64,000 bases of DNA from an uncultured Christensenellaceae bacterium (GTDB lineage: Bacteria; Bacillota; Clostridia; Christensenellales; Borkfalkiaceae), in assembly GCA_910588645.1 (NCBI GenBank), contig CAJUOY010000008.1, positions 13,262 through 77,261 of the forward strand. The letters are read 5' to 3'. Shown here piece after piece: positions 25,684 through 33,996 of the stretch. Numbering within the stretch: position 1 is the first letter of the stretch; each line of letters begins with the position of its first letter. The position numbers were made by a program, and so were the translations under genes. The notes below the pieces were generated by a model. That model saw only the letters and a program-made list of their open reading frames with translations. It did no database searches and was not told the DNA's origin.

Positions 25684-27867
25684 TTATCTGCGCTTATTGT
25701 AGTTGATAAGACAGCCGTCAAGAATAATATCTCTTTCCTCATCGGTCAACGCGCCGATGTCAAGCATAATATTCTTGACCTTACCTTCCGAAACGTGTTT
25801 TGCGGGAATTGCCGTTGCCTTTTCCTTAAGAAGTTCGGAAAGGTTTTCTATATAAATGAAATCTCCTGTTTTAAAATCGAAATTACGGCATATAAACGGC
25901 AACATACCCCAATTAATCAGATTGGAGCGATATCTCTTTGTAGCATATTCCAACGCAACGTTAGCTAATCCACCCAAAACACGTTGGCAGGACGCCGCCT
26001 GTTCGCGGGCAGAGCCGTCACCCGGCTTTTTTGCCGCGACAAAACTTGCGTATACAGTATCTGGAGCAATTTTAATTCCCACTTCTTTCAACAACTCGTC
26101 GGTAAACTTTCCGCTTGCCTTTCTGTTTTCCTCTTCCGCCTTGATTGCCTTAGCTCTTCCGACGTAGGCAGGATCTTTTCTCGACAGCGCAAATTCGGCA
26201 AGCCTTAATGGATTTGAACGATACGAAGAAGTTTCTCCAGAAGGGATTAATTCGTCTGTTGTCGTAACCTCGTCGTAAAGAACGCTTGCCGCCCTGAGCA
26301 GAACATTTTTCGGCAGAGACAGTTGTTCGGGATAATCTGCAATATTTTTTCCGTAAACAAGTTGTTCCTCGGGGCGCGGATTCCCTACGCCGCGGTACAC
26401 TCTTTTTTCATAAATGCTTTTATCAAAGTAATATTTTTTTATCTTTCTCACATACTCGAATTCGGTTGCGGGCGTAAGAACACCGCCGTTTGCCGCAGTT
26501 GCGGCTATGGAGCGGGCGTCTATAAGCGCCACGGCCGACAGTTGGCCTTCTGCCGGCTTGCTTCCCTCTCTGTTTTCGAAATTACGCGTTGTGTGTCTTA
26601 TGGAAAGCCCGTTATTTGCGGGAGTGTCGCCCGCGCCGAAACAGGGCCCGCAGAAAGCAGGTTTTACAACTGCGCCTACGCCTATAAGCGAAGAAATATA
26701 TCCGTTATCTGCAAGGCATTTGAATACGGGCTGGCTCATAGGATATATACTCATCGAAAAATCCGCGCCGTTTATCCCCTCTTTCAGAATTTCGGAAGCT
26801 TCGGCTATATTCTCATAAGAACCGCCTGCACAACCCGCTATTATTCCCTGATTAACGTAAACTTTTCCGTTTTTGATTTTATCGCGCAACTTAAAACCGC
26901 CGCCTGTGATCTTGTTGCCCGTGTTTTCCGCAATAGCAAGCAGATCTTCGGCATTATCCAAAAATTCGGCAATCGTAAACGCGTTGGACGGATGAAACGG
27001 CAAAGCTATCATCGGCTCTATGCGCGATAAATCGATAACGACCGCGCCGTCGTAATATGCAGGCTCGGACGGTTTTAATTCTCTGTAATCTTTCGCCCGC
27101 CCATGAATTTTATAGTATTCTTCTACAGCCGCGTCGGTCTCCCACACAGATGAAAGACAAGCGGTTTCCGTAGTCATTACGTCTATCCCGCATCTAAAAT
27201 CCAAAGATAGATTTTTAATTCCGGGGCCAACAAATTCCAAAACCTTATTTTTCAAAAAACCCTTTTTAAACGTTGCCGCTATCAATGCGAGCGATACGTC
27301 GTGAGGACCTACGCCTTTTTTAGGCTTTCCTTTGAGATAAACAGCCACAATTTCGGGCATTTTAACGTCATAAGTCTTGCCCAAAAGCTGCTTGACGATT
27401 TCCCCCCCGCCTTCTCCTATTGCCATTGAGCCGAGCGCACCGTACCGCGTATGGCTGTCCGAACCGAGAAACATTTTTCCGCAGCAAGCTTCGGATTCTC
27501 TCATATATGCGTGGATAACGGCAAGGTTTGCGGGCACATAATTTCCACCGTACTTTTTAGCGGCGGATAGCCCGAACGCGTGATCGTCTCCGTTTATGGT
27601 TCCGCCTACGGCACAAAGAGAATTGTGACAATTCGTAAGAGTATAAGGAGTTTTAAATTCGCTCATACCGGAAGCTTTGGCGGACTGAATTATATTTACG
27701 TAAGTTATATCGTGCGAAACCAAACCGTCGAAAGCAATCTTCAAATTTTCACTATCGCCCTTATTGTGCGCGGAAAGTATACCGTAAGTAATAGTACCTT
27801 TCTGCGCTGCACGTTTCTTTTTATCAACCATAAACGCAACGCTTTCTTTCACTATAGCGCCGCTCAT
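25684..27867 (-). CDS. Aconitase-family hydratase
   Basis: About 727 aa, with an aconitase catalytic region followed by a swivel domain. Likely 4Fe-4S ligands are in NCHNSLCAVGG (early), AGCAGGSYENIAEA (near 355) and FCGPCFGAGDTPAN (near 415). FLGSDSHTRYGALGSMAIGEGG is the aconitase-type substrate/active-site segment. The C-terminal region has YRSNLINWGMLPF, matching the swivel-domain substrate-binding Ser. It belongs to the group annotated only as hydratase in Clostridia; citrate/isocitrate or another tricarboxylate is possible. Start ATG at 27867 has GGAG at ideal spacing; an in-frame ATG at 27900 also has a possible AGGA. Confidence 0.82.
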   Translation of the reverse strand: MSGAIVKESVAFMVDKKKRAAQKGTITYGILSAHNKGDSENLKIAFDGLVSHDITYVNIIQSAKASGMSEFKTPYTLTNCHNSLCAVGGTINGDDHAFGLSAAKKYGGNYVPANLAVIHAYMRESEACCGKMFLGSDSHTRYGALGSMAIGEGGGEIVKQLLGKTYDVKMPEIVAVYLKGKPKKGVGPHDVSLALIAATFKKGFLKNKVLEFVGPGIKNLSLDFRCGIDVMTTETACLSSVWETDAAVEEYYKIHGRAKDYRELKPSEPAYYDGAVVIDLSRIEPMIALPFHPSNAFTIAEFLDNAEDLLAIAENTGNKITGGGFKLRDKIKNGKVYVNQGIIAGCAGGSYENIAEASEILKEGINGADFSMSIYPMSQPVFKCLADNGYISSLIGVGAVVKPAFCGPCFGAGDTPANNGLSIRHTTRNFENREGSKPAEGQLSAVALIDARSIAATAANGGVLTPATEFEYVRKIKKYYFDKSIYEKRVYRGVGNPRPEEQLVYGKNIADYPEQLSLPKNVLLRAASVLYDEVTTTDELIPSGETSSYRSNPLRLAEFALSRKDPAYVGRAKAIKAEEENRKASGKFTDELLKEVGIKIAPDTVYASFVAAKKPGDGSAREQAASCQRVLGGLANVALEYATKRYRSNLINWGMLPFICRNFDFKTGDFIYIENLSELLKEKATAIPAKHVSEGKVKNIMLDIGALTDEERDIILDGCLINYNKRR

Positions 27868-27928
27868 ATAATATACTCCGCCTTTAATAAGCTTTATCAT
27901 ACGAGAAAATCCTCACTCTGTTTAAATT

Positions 27929-27957
27929 ATTTTAACACTTTAATCATATAAATTCAA
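27929..27957 (-). promoter_or_regulatory. Sigma-A promoter of the hydratase gene
   Basis: Minus-strand TTGAAT (27952-27957), 17-nt spacer, TAAAAT (27929-27934). Predicted start near 27922, about 55 nt before the chosen ATG. It diverges from the promoter of the small membrane gene at 28031. Confidence 0.75.
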
Positions 27958-27995
27958 TAGTTTGTATCGGAAAATCGGATTTTAGCGGAAATTTG

Positions 27996-28024
27996 TTGCA
28001 ATTTTCACAAACCGCAGTTATAAT
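27996..28024 (+). promoter_or_regulatory. Promoter placing the start site on the ATG at 28031 (leaderless)
   Basis: TTGCAA (27996-28001), 17-nt spacer, TATAAT (28019-28024), then 6 nt and ATG. With the usual 7-nt distance, transcription starts at the A of the start codon. No ribosome-binding site exists between -10 and ATG. Confidence 0.85.
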
Positions 28025-28030
28025 ACGGCT

Positions 28031-28519
28031 ATGAGAATTTTCAAATACAAATTTACAAAGCTTATGACGGCTTTTATCTATTTCGGACTTGTTCTGTCCG
28101 TTGCAGCCGCCGGAGTAAACACATATTACATTATTGCAGACGGCATAAAATCCGCCGCAAATCCCGTTTATCCCATTATCACTTATTCGTTGATGTACGT
28201 TGTTTCAATTCTCTTATTTGTAATATTATTGAGCCTTCTCTTTTCTTCCTATTATTCTATAGACGGACAGACGTTTAAAACAAGTTTCGGAATTATAAAA
28301 AGCAAGTACGACGTTAAAAAAATCGACAGTATCGTATTGGATAGAGAAACTAACAAACTTTCCGTATTCTTCAACGAACACACATTTATCGTCATTGCAG
28401 TCAAGGAAGAATGGTACGAAGAATTTATAAACGAACTGCTAAAAGCAAACAATAAGATTGAGTACACAATAAACTCAAAAGAGAACAAACCAGACGACGA
28501 AAACAAAAATAAAAAATAA
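28031..28519 (+). CDS. Small two-TM membrane protein with PH-like (YcxB-type) cytoplasmic domain
   Basis: 162 aa. Two transmembrane helices at about residues 11-35 and 46-72 are followed by a soluble domain of alternating strands (YSIDGQTFKTSFGIIKSKYDVKKIDSIVLDRETNKLSV...) and a C-terminal helix. This is the layout of bacterial PH-domain/YcxB-like membrane proteins. The end is charged and low complexity (PDDENKNKK). Function unknown. The promoter geometry indicates a leaderless mRNA. Divergent from the hydratase and convergent with the feo operon, with a terminator between. Confidence 0.7.
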   Translation: MRIFKYKFTKLMTAFIYFGLVLSVAAAGVNTYYIIADGIKSAANPVYPIITYSLMYVVSILLFVILLSLLFSSYYSIDGQTFKTSFGIIKSKYDVKKIDSIVLDRETNKLSVFFNEHTFIVIAVKEEWYEEFINELLKANNKIEYTINSKENKPDDENKNKK

Positions 28520-28525
28520 AATTAT

Positions 28526-28561
28526 AAAGCCGCCTTTGTTATTTGCAACAAAGGCGGCTTT
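28526..28561. terminator. Bidirectional intrinsic terminator
   Basis: 15-bp stem AAAGCCGCCTTTGTT / AACAAAGGCGGCTTT between the plus-strand membrane gene and the end of the feo operon. T-rich on both sides, so it can terminate both converging units. Confidence 0.85.
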
Positions 28562-28563
28562 AT

Positions 28564-28722
28564 TTACTTTTCTTTTTTATGCTTACCGCAATCCGTGCAA
28601 CCGCACTCGGAGCAATCGCAACATCCGCCTTTACTAGTTACTTTTTTATAAATCAAATAAACTATAACTCCGACAACGGCAAGACCGACTGTAACTACAA
28701 CCGCAATATCCACTGCGTTCAT
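28564..28722 (-). CDS. FeoB-associated Cys-rich membrane protein
   Basis: 52 aa, read directly from the sequence. One transmembrane helix (MNAVDIAVVVTVGLAVVGV, then IVYLIYKK), followed by a Cys cluster GGCCDCSECGCTDCG and a Lys-rich end. It matches the family of small Cys-rich peptides next to feoB in Firmicutes. AGGAG lies upstream, and its ATG overlaps the feoB stop (ATGA), so it is co-translated with feoB. Proposed roles include metal handling at the Feo complex; this is family inference. Confidence 0.88.
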   Translation of the reverse strand: MNAVDIAVVVTVGLAVVGVIVYLIYKKVTSKGGCCDCSECGCTDCGKHKKEK

Positions 28723-31043
28723 TTTAATTTATCTCCTTTTTTATTTTTAGAAAACAACGAAAGCATGTCAAACTTTCCGATATTTCGTAGCACGATTAAA
28801 ACCACGATAGCTGAAACGGCAGTCAACCAAATAAATACCGTCCACCACCACGCGCCGACCGTATAAATCATAGCAGCAGTTATATAGCTTGCCGCAAGCC
28901 AGAAAATAAGCGTAAATTTAAACTTGCCCTTAGGCAATTCCGCCTTTGCCGTGGCGCAAGCCGCAAAGCAAGGAACGGTCAACATATTGTACGCGATAAA
29001 TGAAATCAATGCAGAAATAAATGCCGCTTGCGAAACTCCGCTATCTACAGCAATAAGATTTATCAGTCCAGCTAACTCTTCCACTCCGCCTTCCGTTCCC
29101 GTTCCAGCGTACGCGCCGACGCAGATCGCCAGTGTTGTAAAAGTTGCTATAACGTTTTCCTTCGCAACAAGCCCTGTAACCGCAGCTACGGCAAACACCC
29201 AACCGAATTTTCCCAGCTGAGATCCGAAACCCAGCGGAGTGAATAACGGCTGAATAAACATACCTACGGAAGCAAGTATCGATTGTTGCATTTCAATATC
29301 GGACAAATATCGCCAGTTCCAGGATAAGTGAGATAAAAGCCAGATAATTACCGTAGAAGCAAAAATAATCGTGAACGCTTTCTTAACGAAATGTTTGGCC
29401 TTATCCCAAAGATGAAGCATAAGATTTTTAAATCTCGGCAAATGATATGACGGAAGCTCCATAATAAACGGCGGCGTTTCTCCTCTCAACGAAGTATTTC
29501 TCATAAGCAAAACGCACAGCACGGCAGTGCATATTCCCAGAAGATACATACCATATGTTATCAAATCCGCGTTTCCCACTCCGAATGCCGTCACAATCCC
29601 ACCTGCTACCGCAGTTAAAATCGGCAATTTTGCCCCACAGGAAAAGAAAGGAATTACGCGTATAGTTGCCGTTCTTTCCTTTTCATCGGAAAGGGTTCTT
29701 GTATTTATTGCCGCAGGAACTGAACAGCCGAAGCCCATTATCATCGGCATAAACGCGCGCCCCGACAACCCGAATTTACGAAAAATTCTGTCAAGAACGA
29801 AAGCGATCCTCGCCATATAACCGCTGTCTTCGAGTATAGAAAAGAACATAAACAGCACAAGTATCTGAGGCAAAAAGCCCAAAACCGCAAAAATACCACC
29901 GAGTATTCCGTCACCGACAAGCCCCGTCGCCCACTCTGCGGCGGCACCGTTTTCCATTAAAGTTATTACTCCGTCTGAAATATGATCGAGAAATAGGTTA
30001 AGAAAATTGGTAAGGATTACACCCGGAGAGTAAACTGCACCATCGTACAACGCAGCCAAAACTTCAACGCCGAAATTATTATATTCAATAACTCCGTCGG
30101 TTTCGCTTGCTAATCCAAGTTCAACAAGCGTCGGCATCCAGGCTTGATTATCCGTAAAACCATTCAGAAATAAAAGATTTTCCGAAAAAGTTAAATGAAA
30201 TACCGCCAACAAAATTACAAGGAATATGGGTATAGCCCAAATCTTATGAGTTAAAACCCTGTCGATTTTGTCTGACTTCGTAATAATATTTTTACCGCTT
30301 TTCACCTTTACTTTAGAAAGTTTTTCCGATATATATTTGTATCTTCCGTCTGCTATTTCAGCTTCGTAATCTATGTCTTTGGAAATCAAGTCAAGTGGTC
30401 CCTCAACGCCGCCGCAAGCCAATTCAAGCTCGTCGTTTTCAAGCAATTTTATTGCGTGAAAGAGCGGCGACTTTGCATTTTCTTTCTCATAAAAAGCTTT
30501 TGCCGTCGCAATGCTCTCTTTTAACCGTTCACTAAGAACAGTATATCCTACACGTGTTTTGGGAAGAGCCGTCGCTCTGTCCATAAGTTCTTTTATCCCC
30601 TTACTTTTTAAAGCAGAGATTGCCACCACGGGAACGCCGAGTTTCTCTTCAAGAGCCTTTACATCTATACTGTCGCCGACTTTTTCAACTTCGTCTAACA
30701 TATTCAAAGCCACTATCATTGGCACATCCATTTCCAATAACTGCGTGGTAAGATATAAATTACGCTCGAGATTGGTTGCGTCTACTATATTTATTATACC
30801 GTCGGGAGCTTCATTTAATATGTAATTCCGTGAAATTATTTCTTCCGGAGTATAAGGCGATAGCGAATATATACCCGGCAAATCTACTATATTAATTTTT
30901 ATCTTACTGCTCTTATATATTCCCTCGCGTTTATCAACCGTGACGCCCGGCCAATTACCGACGTGCGCCGTCGAACCTGTAAGCGCATTGAAGAGCGTAG
31001 TTTTACCACAATTCGGATTACCCGCCAAAGCAAAAGTTTTCAT
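28719..31043 (-). CDS. feoB: Ferrous iron transport GTPase FeoB
   Basis: About 774 aa. The N-terminal G domain has G1 GNPNCGKTT, G2 with WPGVTV, G3 DLPGIYSLSPYT and G4 NMLDE. A helical regulatory domain follows, then the membrane domain with two Gate motifs (GFGCSVPA near residue 435, and a later one around LTVPCFAACA). I start at the ATG at 31043 (MKTFALAGNPN), overlapping the feoA stop (ATGA). It imports Fe(II) under anaerobic conditions. Confidence 0.96.
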   Translation of the reverse strand: MKTFALAGNPNCGKTTLFNALTGSTAHVGNWPGVTVDKREGIYKSSKIKINIVDLPGIYSLSPYTPEEIISRNYILNEAPDGIINIVDATNLERNLYLTTQLLEMDVPMIVALNMLDEVEKVGDSIDVKALEEKLGVPVVAISALKSKGIKELMDRATALPKTRVGYTVLSERLKESIATAKAFYEKENAKSPLFHAIKLLENDELELACGGVEGPLDLISKDIDYEAEIADGRYKYISEKLSKVKVKSGKNIITKSDKIDRVLTHKIWAIPIFLVILLAVFHLTFSENLLFLNGFTDNQAWMPTLVELGLASETDGVIEYNNFGVEVLAALYDGAVYSPGVILTNFLNLFLDHISDGVITLMENGAAAEWATGLVGDGILGGIFAVLGFLPQILVLFMFFSILEDSGYMARIAFVLDRIFRKFGLSGRAFMPMIMGFGCSVPAAINTRTLSDEKERTATIRVIPFFSCGAKLPILTAVAGGIVTAFGVGNADLITYGMYLLGICTAVLCVLLMRNTSLRGETPPFIMELPSYHLPRFKNLMLHLWDKAKHFVKKAFTIIFASTVIIWLLSHLSWNWRYLSDIEMQQSILASVGMFIQPLFTPLGFGSQLGKFGWVFAVAAVTGLVAKENVIATFTTLAICVGAYAGTGTEGGVEELAGLINLIAVDSGVSQAAFISALISFIAYNMLTVPCFAACATAKAELPKGKFKFTLIFWLAASYITAAMIYTVGAWWWTVFIWLTAVSAIVVLIVLRNIGKFDMLSLFSKNKKGDKLK

Positions 31044-31270
31044 AACGTTTCCACCTCCACGCATCCTGCTTCCTCTTTTCTTAACGTAAGTTCGTATCCC
31101 CGCAAATTTATCTCTATAGGATCTCCCAAGGGAGCTTTTTTACGCATTGTCAGCTCGGCCCCGGGAGTAACGCCCATATCGAAAAGTCTGCGTCTGATTC
31201 TTCCCTCGCCTTTTACCGAGACGACCACTCCGCGATCGCCGCATTTAAAATCACTTAATAACTTTTTCAT
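31040..31270 (-). CDS. feoA: FeoA-domain protein (proximal)
   Basis: 76 aa, a single SH3-like FeoA domain (KCGDRGVVVSVKGEGRIRRRLFDMGVTPGAELTM...). Small cytoplasmic partner of FeoB, directly upstream with an ATGA overlap. AAAGGAG precedes its ATG. A second FeoA lies 80 nt upstream; the gap contains a hairpin and an AT-rich promoter-like stretch, so this copy may also be transcribed separately. Confidence 0.9.
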   Translation of the reverse strand: MKKLLSDFKCGDRGVVVSVKGEGRIRRRLFDMGVTPGAELTMRKKAPLGDPIEINLRGYELTLRKEEAGCVEVETL

Positions 31271-31299
31271 TGTTACTCCTTTTAATTGCTATATTAAAA

Positions 31300-31313
31300 T
31301 TAACTTAGGTTTA
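31300..31313. repeat. Copy 2 of the shared feo motif
   Basis: Plus-strand TTAACTTAGGTTTA in the feoA-feoA gap. It matches TTAACTTTGGTTA at 31642-31654 (read on minus) in 11 of 12 aligned bases. Its partly palindromic AACCTAA/TTAA content resembles DtxR-family metalloregulator boxes. Confidence 0.5.
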
Positions 31314-31331
31314 TTTTTTAGGTATTTTTTA

Positions 31332-31347
31332 ACCCGCGCAAGCGGGC
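31332..31347. other. Small GC hairpin between the two feoA genes
   Basis: CCCGC-GCAA-GCGGG, 5-bp core stem. The U-run lies only on the plus strand, where no gene is transcribed; on the coding (minus) strand it is followed by TTAAAAAATA. It is therefore not a good terminator for the feo transcript and may be an mRNA processing or stability element. Confidence 0.4.
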
Positions 31348-31350
31348 TTT

Positions 31351-31563
31351 TTAAGCGACCAAAATTCGTCCTGCAAGCGTTTTATCAAGACACAGCCTGC
31401 CTTCTTTAACAATTACTATGACGTTGCCGCCGTCGGAAGACAATAAAGTTATCTTACCCCCTACCGTTATTCCCATCTCCTGTAAATGCTTTCTGATTGA
31501 TTCCTGCACGTTGACTTTTTTGATTTCCAACTCTCTGTTTTTCGATGCAAAAGCTAAAGGCAT
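31351..31563 (-). CDS. FeoA-domain protein (distal)
   Basis: 70 aa with a single FeoA domain: VQESIRKHLQEMGITVGGKITLLSSDGGNVIVIVKEGRLCLDKTLAGRILV. It is the first gene after the feo promoter, with AAAGGAG before the ATG. Tandem feoA-feoA-feoB is common in Clostridia; the two FeoA copies are quite different from each other, suggesting distinct roles. Confidence 0.88.
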   Translation of the reverse strand: MPLAFASKNRELEIKKVNVQESIRKHLQEMGITVGGKITLLSSDGGNVIVIVKEGRLCLDKTLAGRILVA

Positions 31564-31604
31564 AAATTACTCCTTTAAAATATTAACCGTAATTAACATT
31601 TTAT

Positions 31605-31633
31605 ATTATATTCGCCGTTTATGAAATTGTCAA
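31605..31633 (-). promoter_or_regulatory. Sigma-A promoter of the feo operon
   Basis: Minus-strand TTGACA (31628-31633), 17-nt spacer, TATAAT (31605-31610). Predicted start near 31598, giving a leader of about 35 nt. Confidence 0.88.
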
Positions 31634-31641
31634 CAAAAAAA

Positions 31642-31654
31642 TAACCAAAGTTAA
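31642..31654. repeat. Copy 1 of the shared feo motif
   Basis: Minus-strand TTAACTTTGGTTA, 8 bp upstream of the -35 of the feo promoter, matching the copy at 31300-31313. Inverted TAAC/GTTA ends suggest a dimeric protein. A metal-responsive regulator is inferred only from the location. Confidence 0.5.
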
Positions 31655-31680
31655 GTTTTTTTTGTAATTTTTTTTAAATA

Positions 31681-31705
31681 AAAAGCGGCGCGTCGTCCGC
31701 ACCGC
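31681..31705 (-). terminator. Intrinsic terminator of the two-component operon
   Basis: On minus: GC-rich stem GCGGTGCG / CGCGCCGC (one G-U pair) with a 5-nt loop, followed by TTTTT, just downstream of the histidine kinase stop. Confidence 0.75.
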
Positions 31706-31723
31706 CCGATAATTGAATTTAAT

Positions 31724-33145
31724 TTATAATTCCGAAGGAACGCAAGGAAAATCTATCCAGAACGTAGATCCGGCGCCCAACTCGCTATCGACGCCAAAAT
31801 CAAACGAATGATTTTCAAGTATTGCCTTGACTATGTTCAGTCCCAATCCCGTACCTTTTACAGGCCGTGTATGATTTTCCTTAACCCTGTAATACCTGTT
31901 CCATATTTCGTCTAATTCCTCCCGCGCAATACCTTTACCGGTATCACGCACGGAAAACTTAACGCGTTTACCGTCCATAGAGGTTTTAAGACTTATAAAT
32001 ACAGTCTTGTCCTCTCCCGTATAGTTAGCGGCGTTACCTAACAGATTATATATTACCTGGCTAATCTTCTCTTCGTCGGCGCGCGTATATATATTCGCAT
32101 CGATATCAACCATAAGATTATAGCCCTGGCTCTCCTGTAAATAACCGAATTTATTTATTATTCCGTAAACAAGCTCGGTCAAGTTAAACACTTTGAAATT
32201 CAAGGCATCTATATTTGATTGAAGCTTGGACACGCTAAGAACGTCGTTTACAAGTCCCGTAAGCCTGTCCGCCTCGTCTATTATAACCTGAATATGCTTT
32301 TCACGCTTGACCTTATCGTCTCCCGATATTTCCTTTATCATTGACGCGTACGCCTTTATCATAGTCAACGGCGTTTTAAGATCGTGCGTCACGTTGGCCA
32401 AAATCTCACGCTGGAAATCTTCGCTCTTTTTTACCTCGTCCCTAACATAGTTCAACGTATCGGAAAGTTTAGCAAGCTCCTGATAATCAACGTTATTGAA
32501 CTCAACTTTATAATCGCGCTTTGCAAGCCTTACCGCAGAATCGGACATAGTTTTAAGTCCGGACGTAATTTTACTCGAAAACACACTTGAAACAAGAAAG
32601 GCGATAAATACTACTCCTATACCGATAAGCAACAAGTAAATCTGCAAATTGCGAACAGTGTCCTGCACTATCGACAGCGAATACGACACAAGCAAGTAAT
32701 GCGGTTTGCCAATATACTCCGCACAGGAAACGTAATAGATATTCCCCGAAGCCCTGAATACTTCCGACATACCTACCCGCTCCAAAGCCACAAGCCGTTC
32801 CTTGACGTTATCTATTCCGCCCATAGCCTCGTCGTAATCGCGGGGCGCAACGACCTCCCAGTCCCTTGACACGAGCAAAACGTTTACACCTTCACGACGA
32901 TTGCGATAAATACTCTCCTCCAGTTCAAAAGGATTTCTCAACTGGGCTTCTACTTCACGACCGATACTCGTAATTCTATCGCGCGCCTGATTTTCAAACG
33001 TATTCGAAACGATAATAAAAAACACGACTTCAATAAGCACGGTTAAAAGAATTGCCAACAGGACGAAATAGCGCCACATCGCGCCGCTTACGCTTTTGGG
33101 CTTTTTAATTTTTTTTATTTCTTTTTGACCGCCGTCAGACTTCAA
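31724..33145 (-). CDS. Sensor histidine kinase
   Basis: 473 aa. TM1 at ~28-50, an extracytoplasmic sensor domain of about 115 residues, TM2 at ~170-192, then HAMP. HisKA carries the phospho-acceptor His in NVTHDLKTPLT near residue 255. The ATPase has N-box NLLGNAANYTG, G1 DTGKGIA and G2 GTGLGLNIV. Its start overlaps the response regulator end by 11 nt, so they are a cognate pair. The signal is unknown; domain order is that of envelope-sensing OmpR-type kinases. Confidence 0.92.
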   Translation of the reverse strand: MKSDGGQKEIKKIKKPKSVSGAMWRYFVLLAILLTVLIEVVFFIIVSNTFENQARDRITSIGREVEAQLRNPFELEESIYRNRREGVNVLLVSRDWEVVAPRDYDEAMGGIDNVKERLVALERVGMSEVFRASGNIYYVSCAEYIGKPHYLLVSYSLSIVQDTVRNLQIYLLLIGIGVVFIAFLVSSVFSSKITSGLKTMSDSAVRLAKRDYKVEFNNVDYQELAKLSDTLNYVRDEVKKSEDFQREILANVTHDLKTPLTMIKAYASMIKEISGDDKVKREKHIQVIIDEADRLTGLVNDVLSVSKLQSNIDALNFKVFNLTELVYGIINKFGYLQESQGYNLMVDIDANIYTRADEEKISQVIYNLLGNAANYTGEDKTVFISLKTSMDGKRVKFSVRDTGKGIAREELDEIWNRYYRVKENHTRPVKGTGLGLNIVKAILENHSFDFGVDSELGAGSTFWIDFPCVPSEL

Positions 33146-33797
33146 ATTTATACCCCAATCCGCGTAAAGTTATAATAAATTTTCTGTACTGTTTAAGATT
33201 GGAACGAAGCATTTTAATATGAGTATCCACGGTTCTGTCGTCTCCGTAGAAATCAAAGCCCCATACGTCCATAAGAAGTTTTTCGCGTGTGAGCGCTATG
33301 CCCTTGTTTTTTACGAAATAAAACAATATTTCATATTCCTTGGGCGTAAGCTCTGCTTTCTCTCCGTCGACGAATACATTTCTTCCCACCATATCGATAG
33401 TCAGTCCCTCAAAGGTTACAACGTCGTTGACGTTCTCCTGTGCGCCTCGCTTCAACACAGCGTGTATTCGCGCCATAACTTCCTTGGGAGAAAACGGCTT
33501 TGTAACGTAATCGTCAACGCCTATTTCAAAACCGAATAATTTATCGTACTCCTCGCCGCGCGCAGAAAGCATAATAACGGGGACATTCTTTATTTTCTTG
33601 ATTTCCTTAACCGCCGAAAAACCGTCAAGCCTGGGCATCATAACGTCCATAAGAATTATATCGAAATCGTTTTCACGGCAAAGCTTCACCGCCTGCATTC
33701 CGTCTACTGCTTCAAAGGCCGTTCCGCCCTCAAACTCGACATACTCTTTCAATACACACCTTATCATCTCTTCATCGTCAACAATTAGTACTTTCAT
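33135..33797 (-). CDS. OmpR/PhoB-family response regulator
   Basis: 220 aa. Receiver domain with the acidic pair DDEE at the N-terminus, phosphorylated Asp in IILMDVMMPRLDG (residue ~51) and Lys in DDYVTKPFSPKE. The C-terminal winged helix includes LTPKEYEILFYFVKNKG and DDRTVDTHIKMLRSNL. TAGGAGGAAG precedes the ATG. A weak TTGATT-17-TAAGAA promoter may lie upstream. Divergent from the radical SAM gene. Confidence 0.94.
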   Translation of the reverse strand: MKVLIVDDEEMIRCVLKEYVEFEGGTAFEAVDGMQAVKLCRENDFDIILMDVMMPRLDGFSAVKEIKKIKNVPVIMLSARGEEYDKLFGFEIGVDDYVTKPFSPKEVMARIHAVLKRGAQENVNDVVTFEGLTIDMVGRNVFVDGEKAELTPKEYEILFYFVKNKGIALTREKLLMDVWGFDFYGDDRTVDTHIKMLRSNLKQYRKFIITLRGLGYKFEV

Positions 33798-33895
33798 AGC
33801 TTCCTCCTATTTTGATTGTAACCTCTTTAAGTTAAATGCAATCAATATTCTTATGAAATATATGTGAAAAAATCAAATTTGACGTCCAAATTCTG

Positions 33896-33924
33896 TTGAC
33901 AAACGGATTATGCGGTGCTATTAT
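33896..33924 (+). promoter_or_regulatory. Sigma-A promoter of the radical SAM operon
   Basis: TTGACA (33896-33901), 17-nt spacer, TATTAT (33919-33924). Start near 33931, leaving a leader of about 66 nt to the ATG at 33997. This argues against the upstream in-frame ATG at 33910, which lies inside the promoter. Confidence 0.85.
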
Positions 33925-33996
33925 ATAAAAGTAAACATTTGTTTTCTTTGCGTAATTCGGGTATTTCGGCAAAGCAAAGTGTTAAGGGAATACGCT

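Noticed and set aside
26323..27030. Long plus-strand ORF (235 codons) opposite the hydratase
   Set aside because: Antisense to conserved aconitase-family coding; composition of the translation is not protein-like.
33798..33895. Sigma-A promoter for the response regulator
   Set aside because: Best match is TTGATT-17-TAAGAA, too weak to list as a feature.
33910..33996. Upstream ATG (33910) for the radical SAM gene
   Set aside because: It lies in the promoter between -35 and -10, so the transcript would not contain it; the ATG at 33997 has a good ribosome site.
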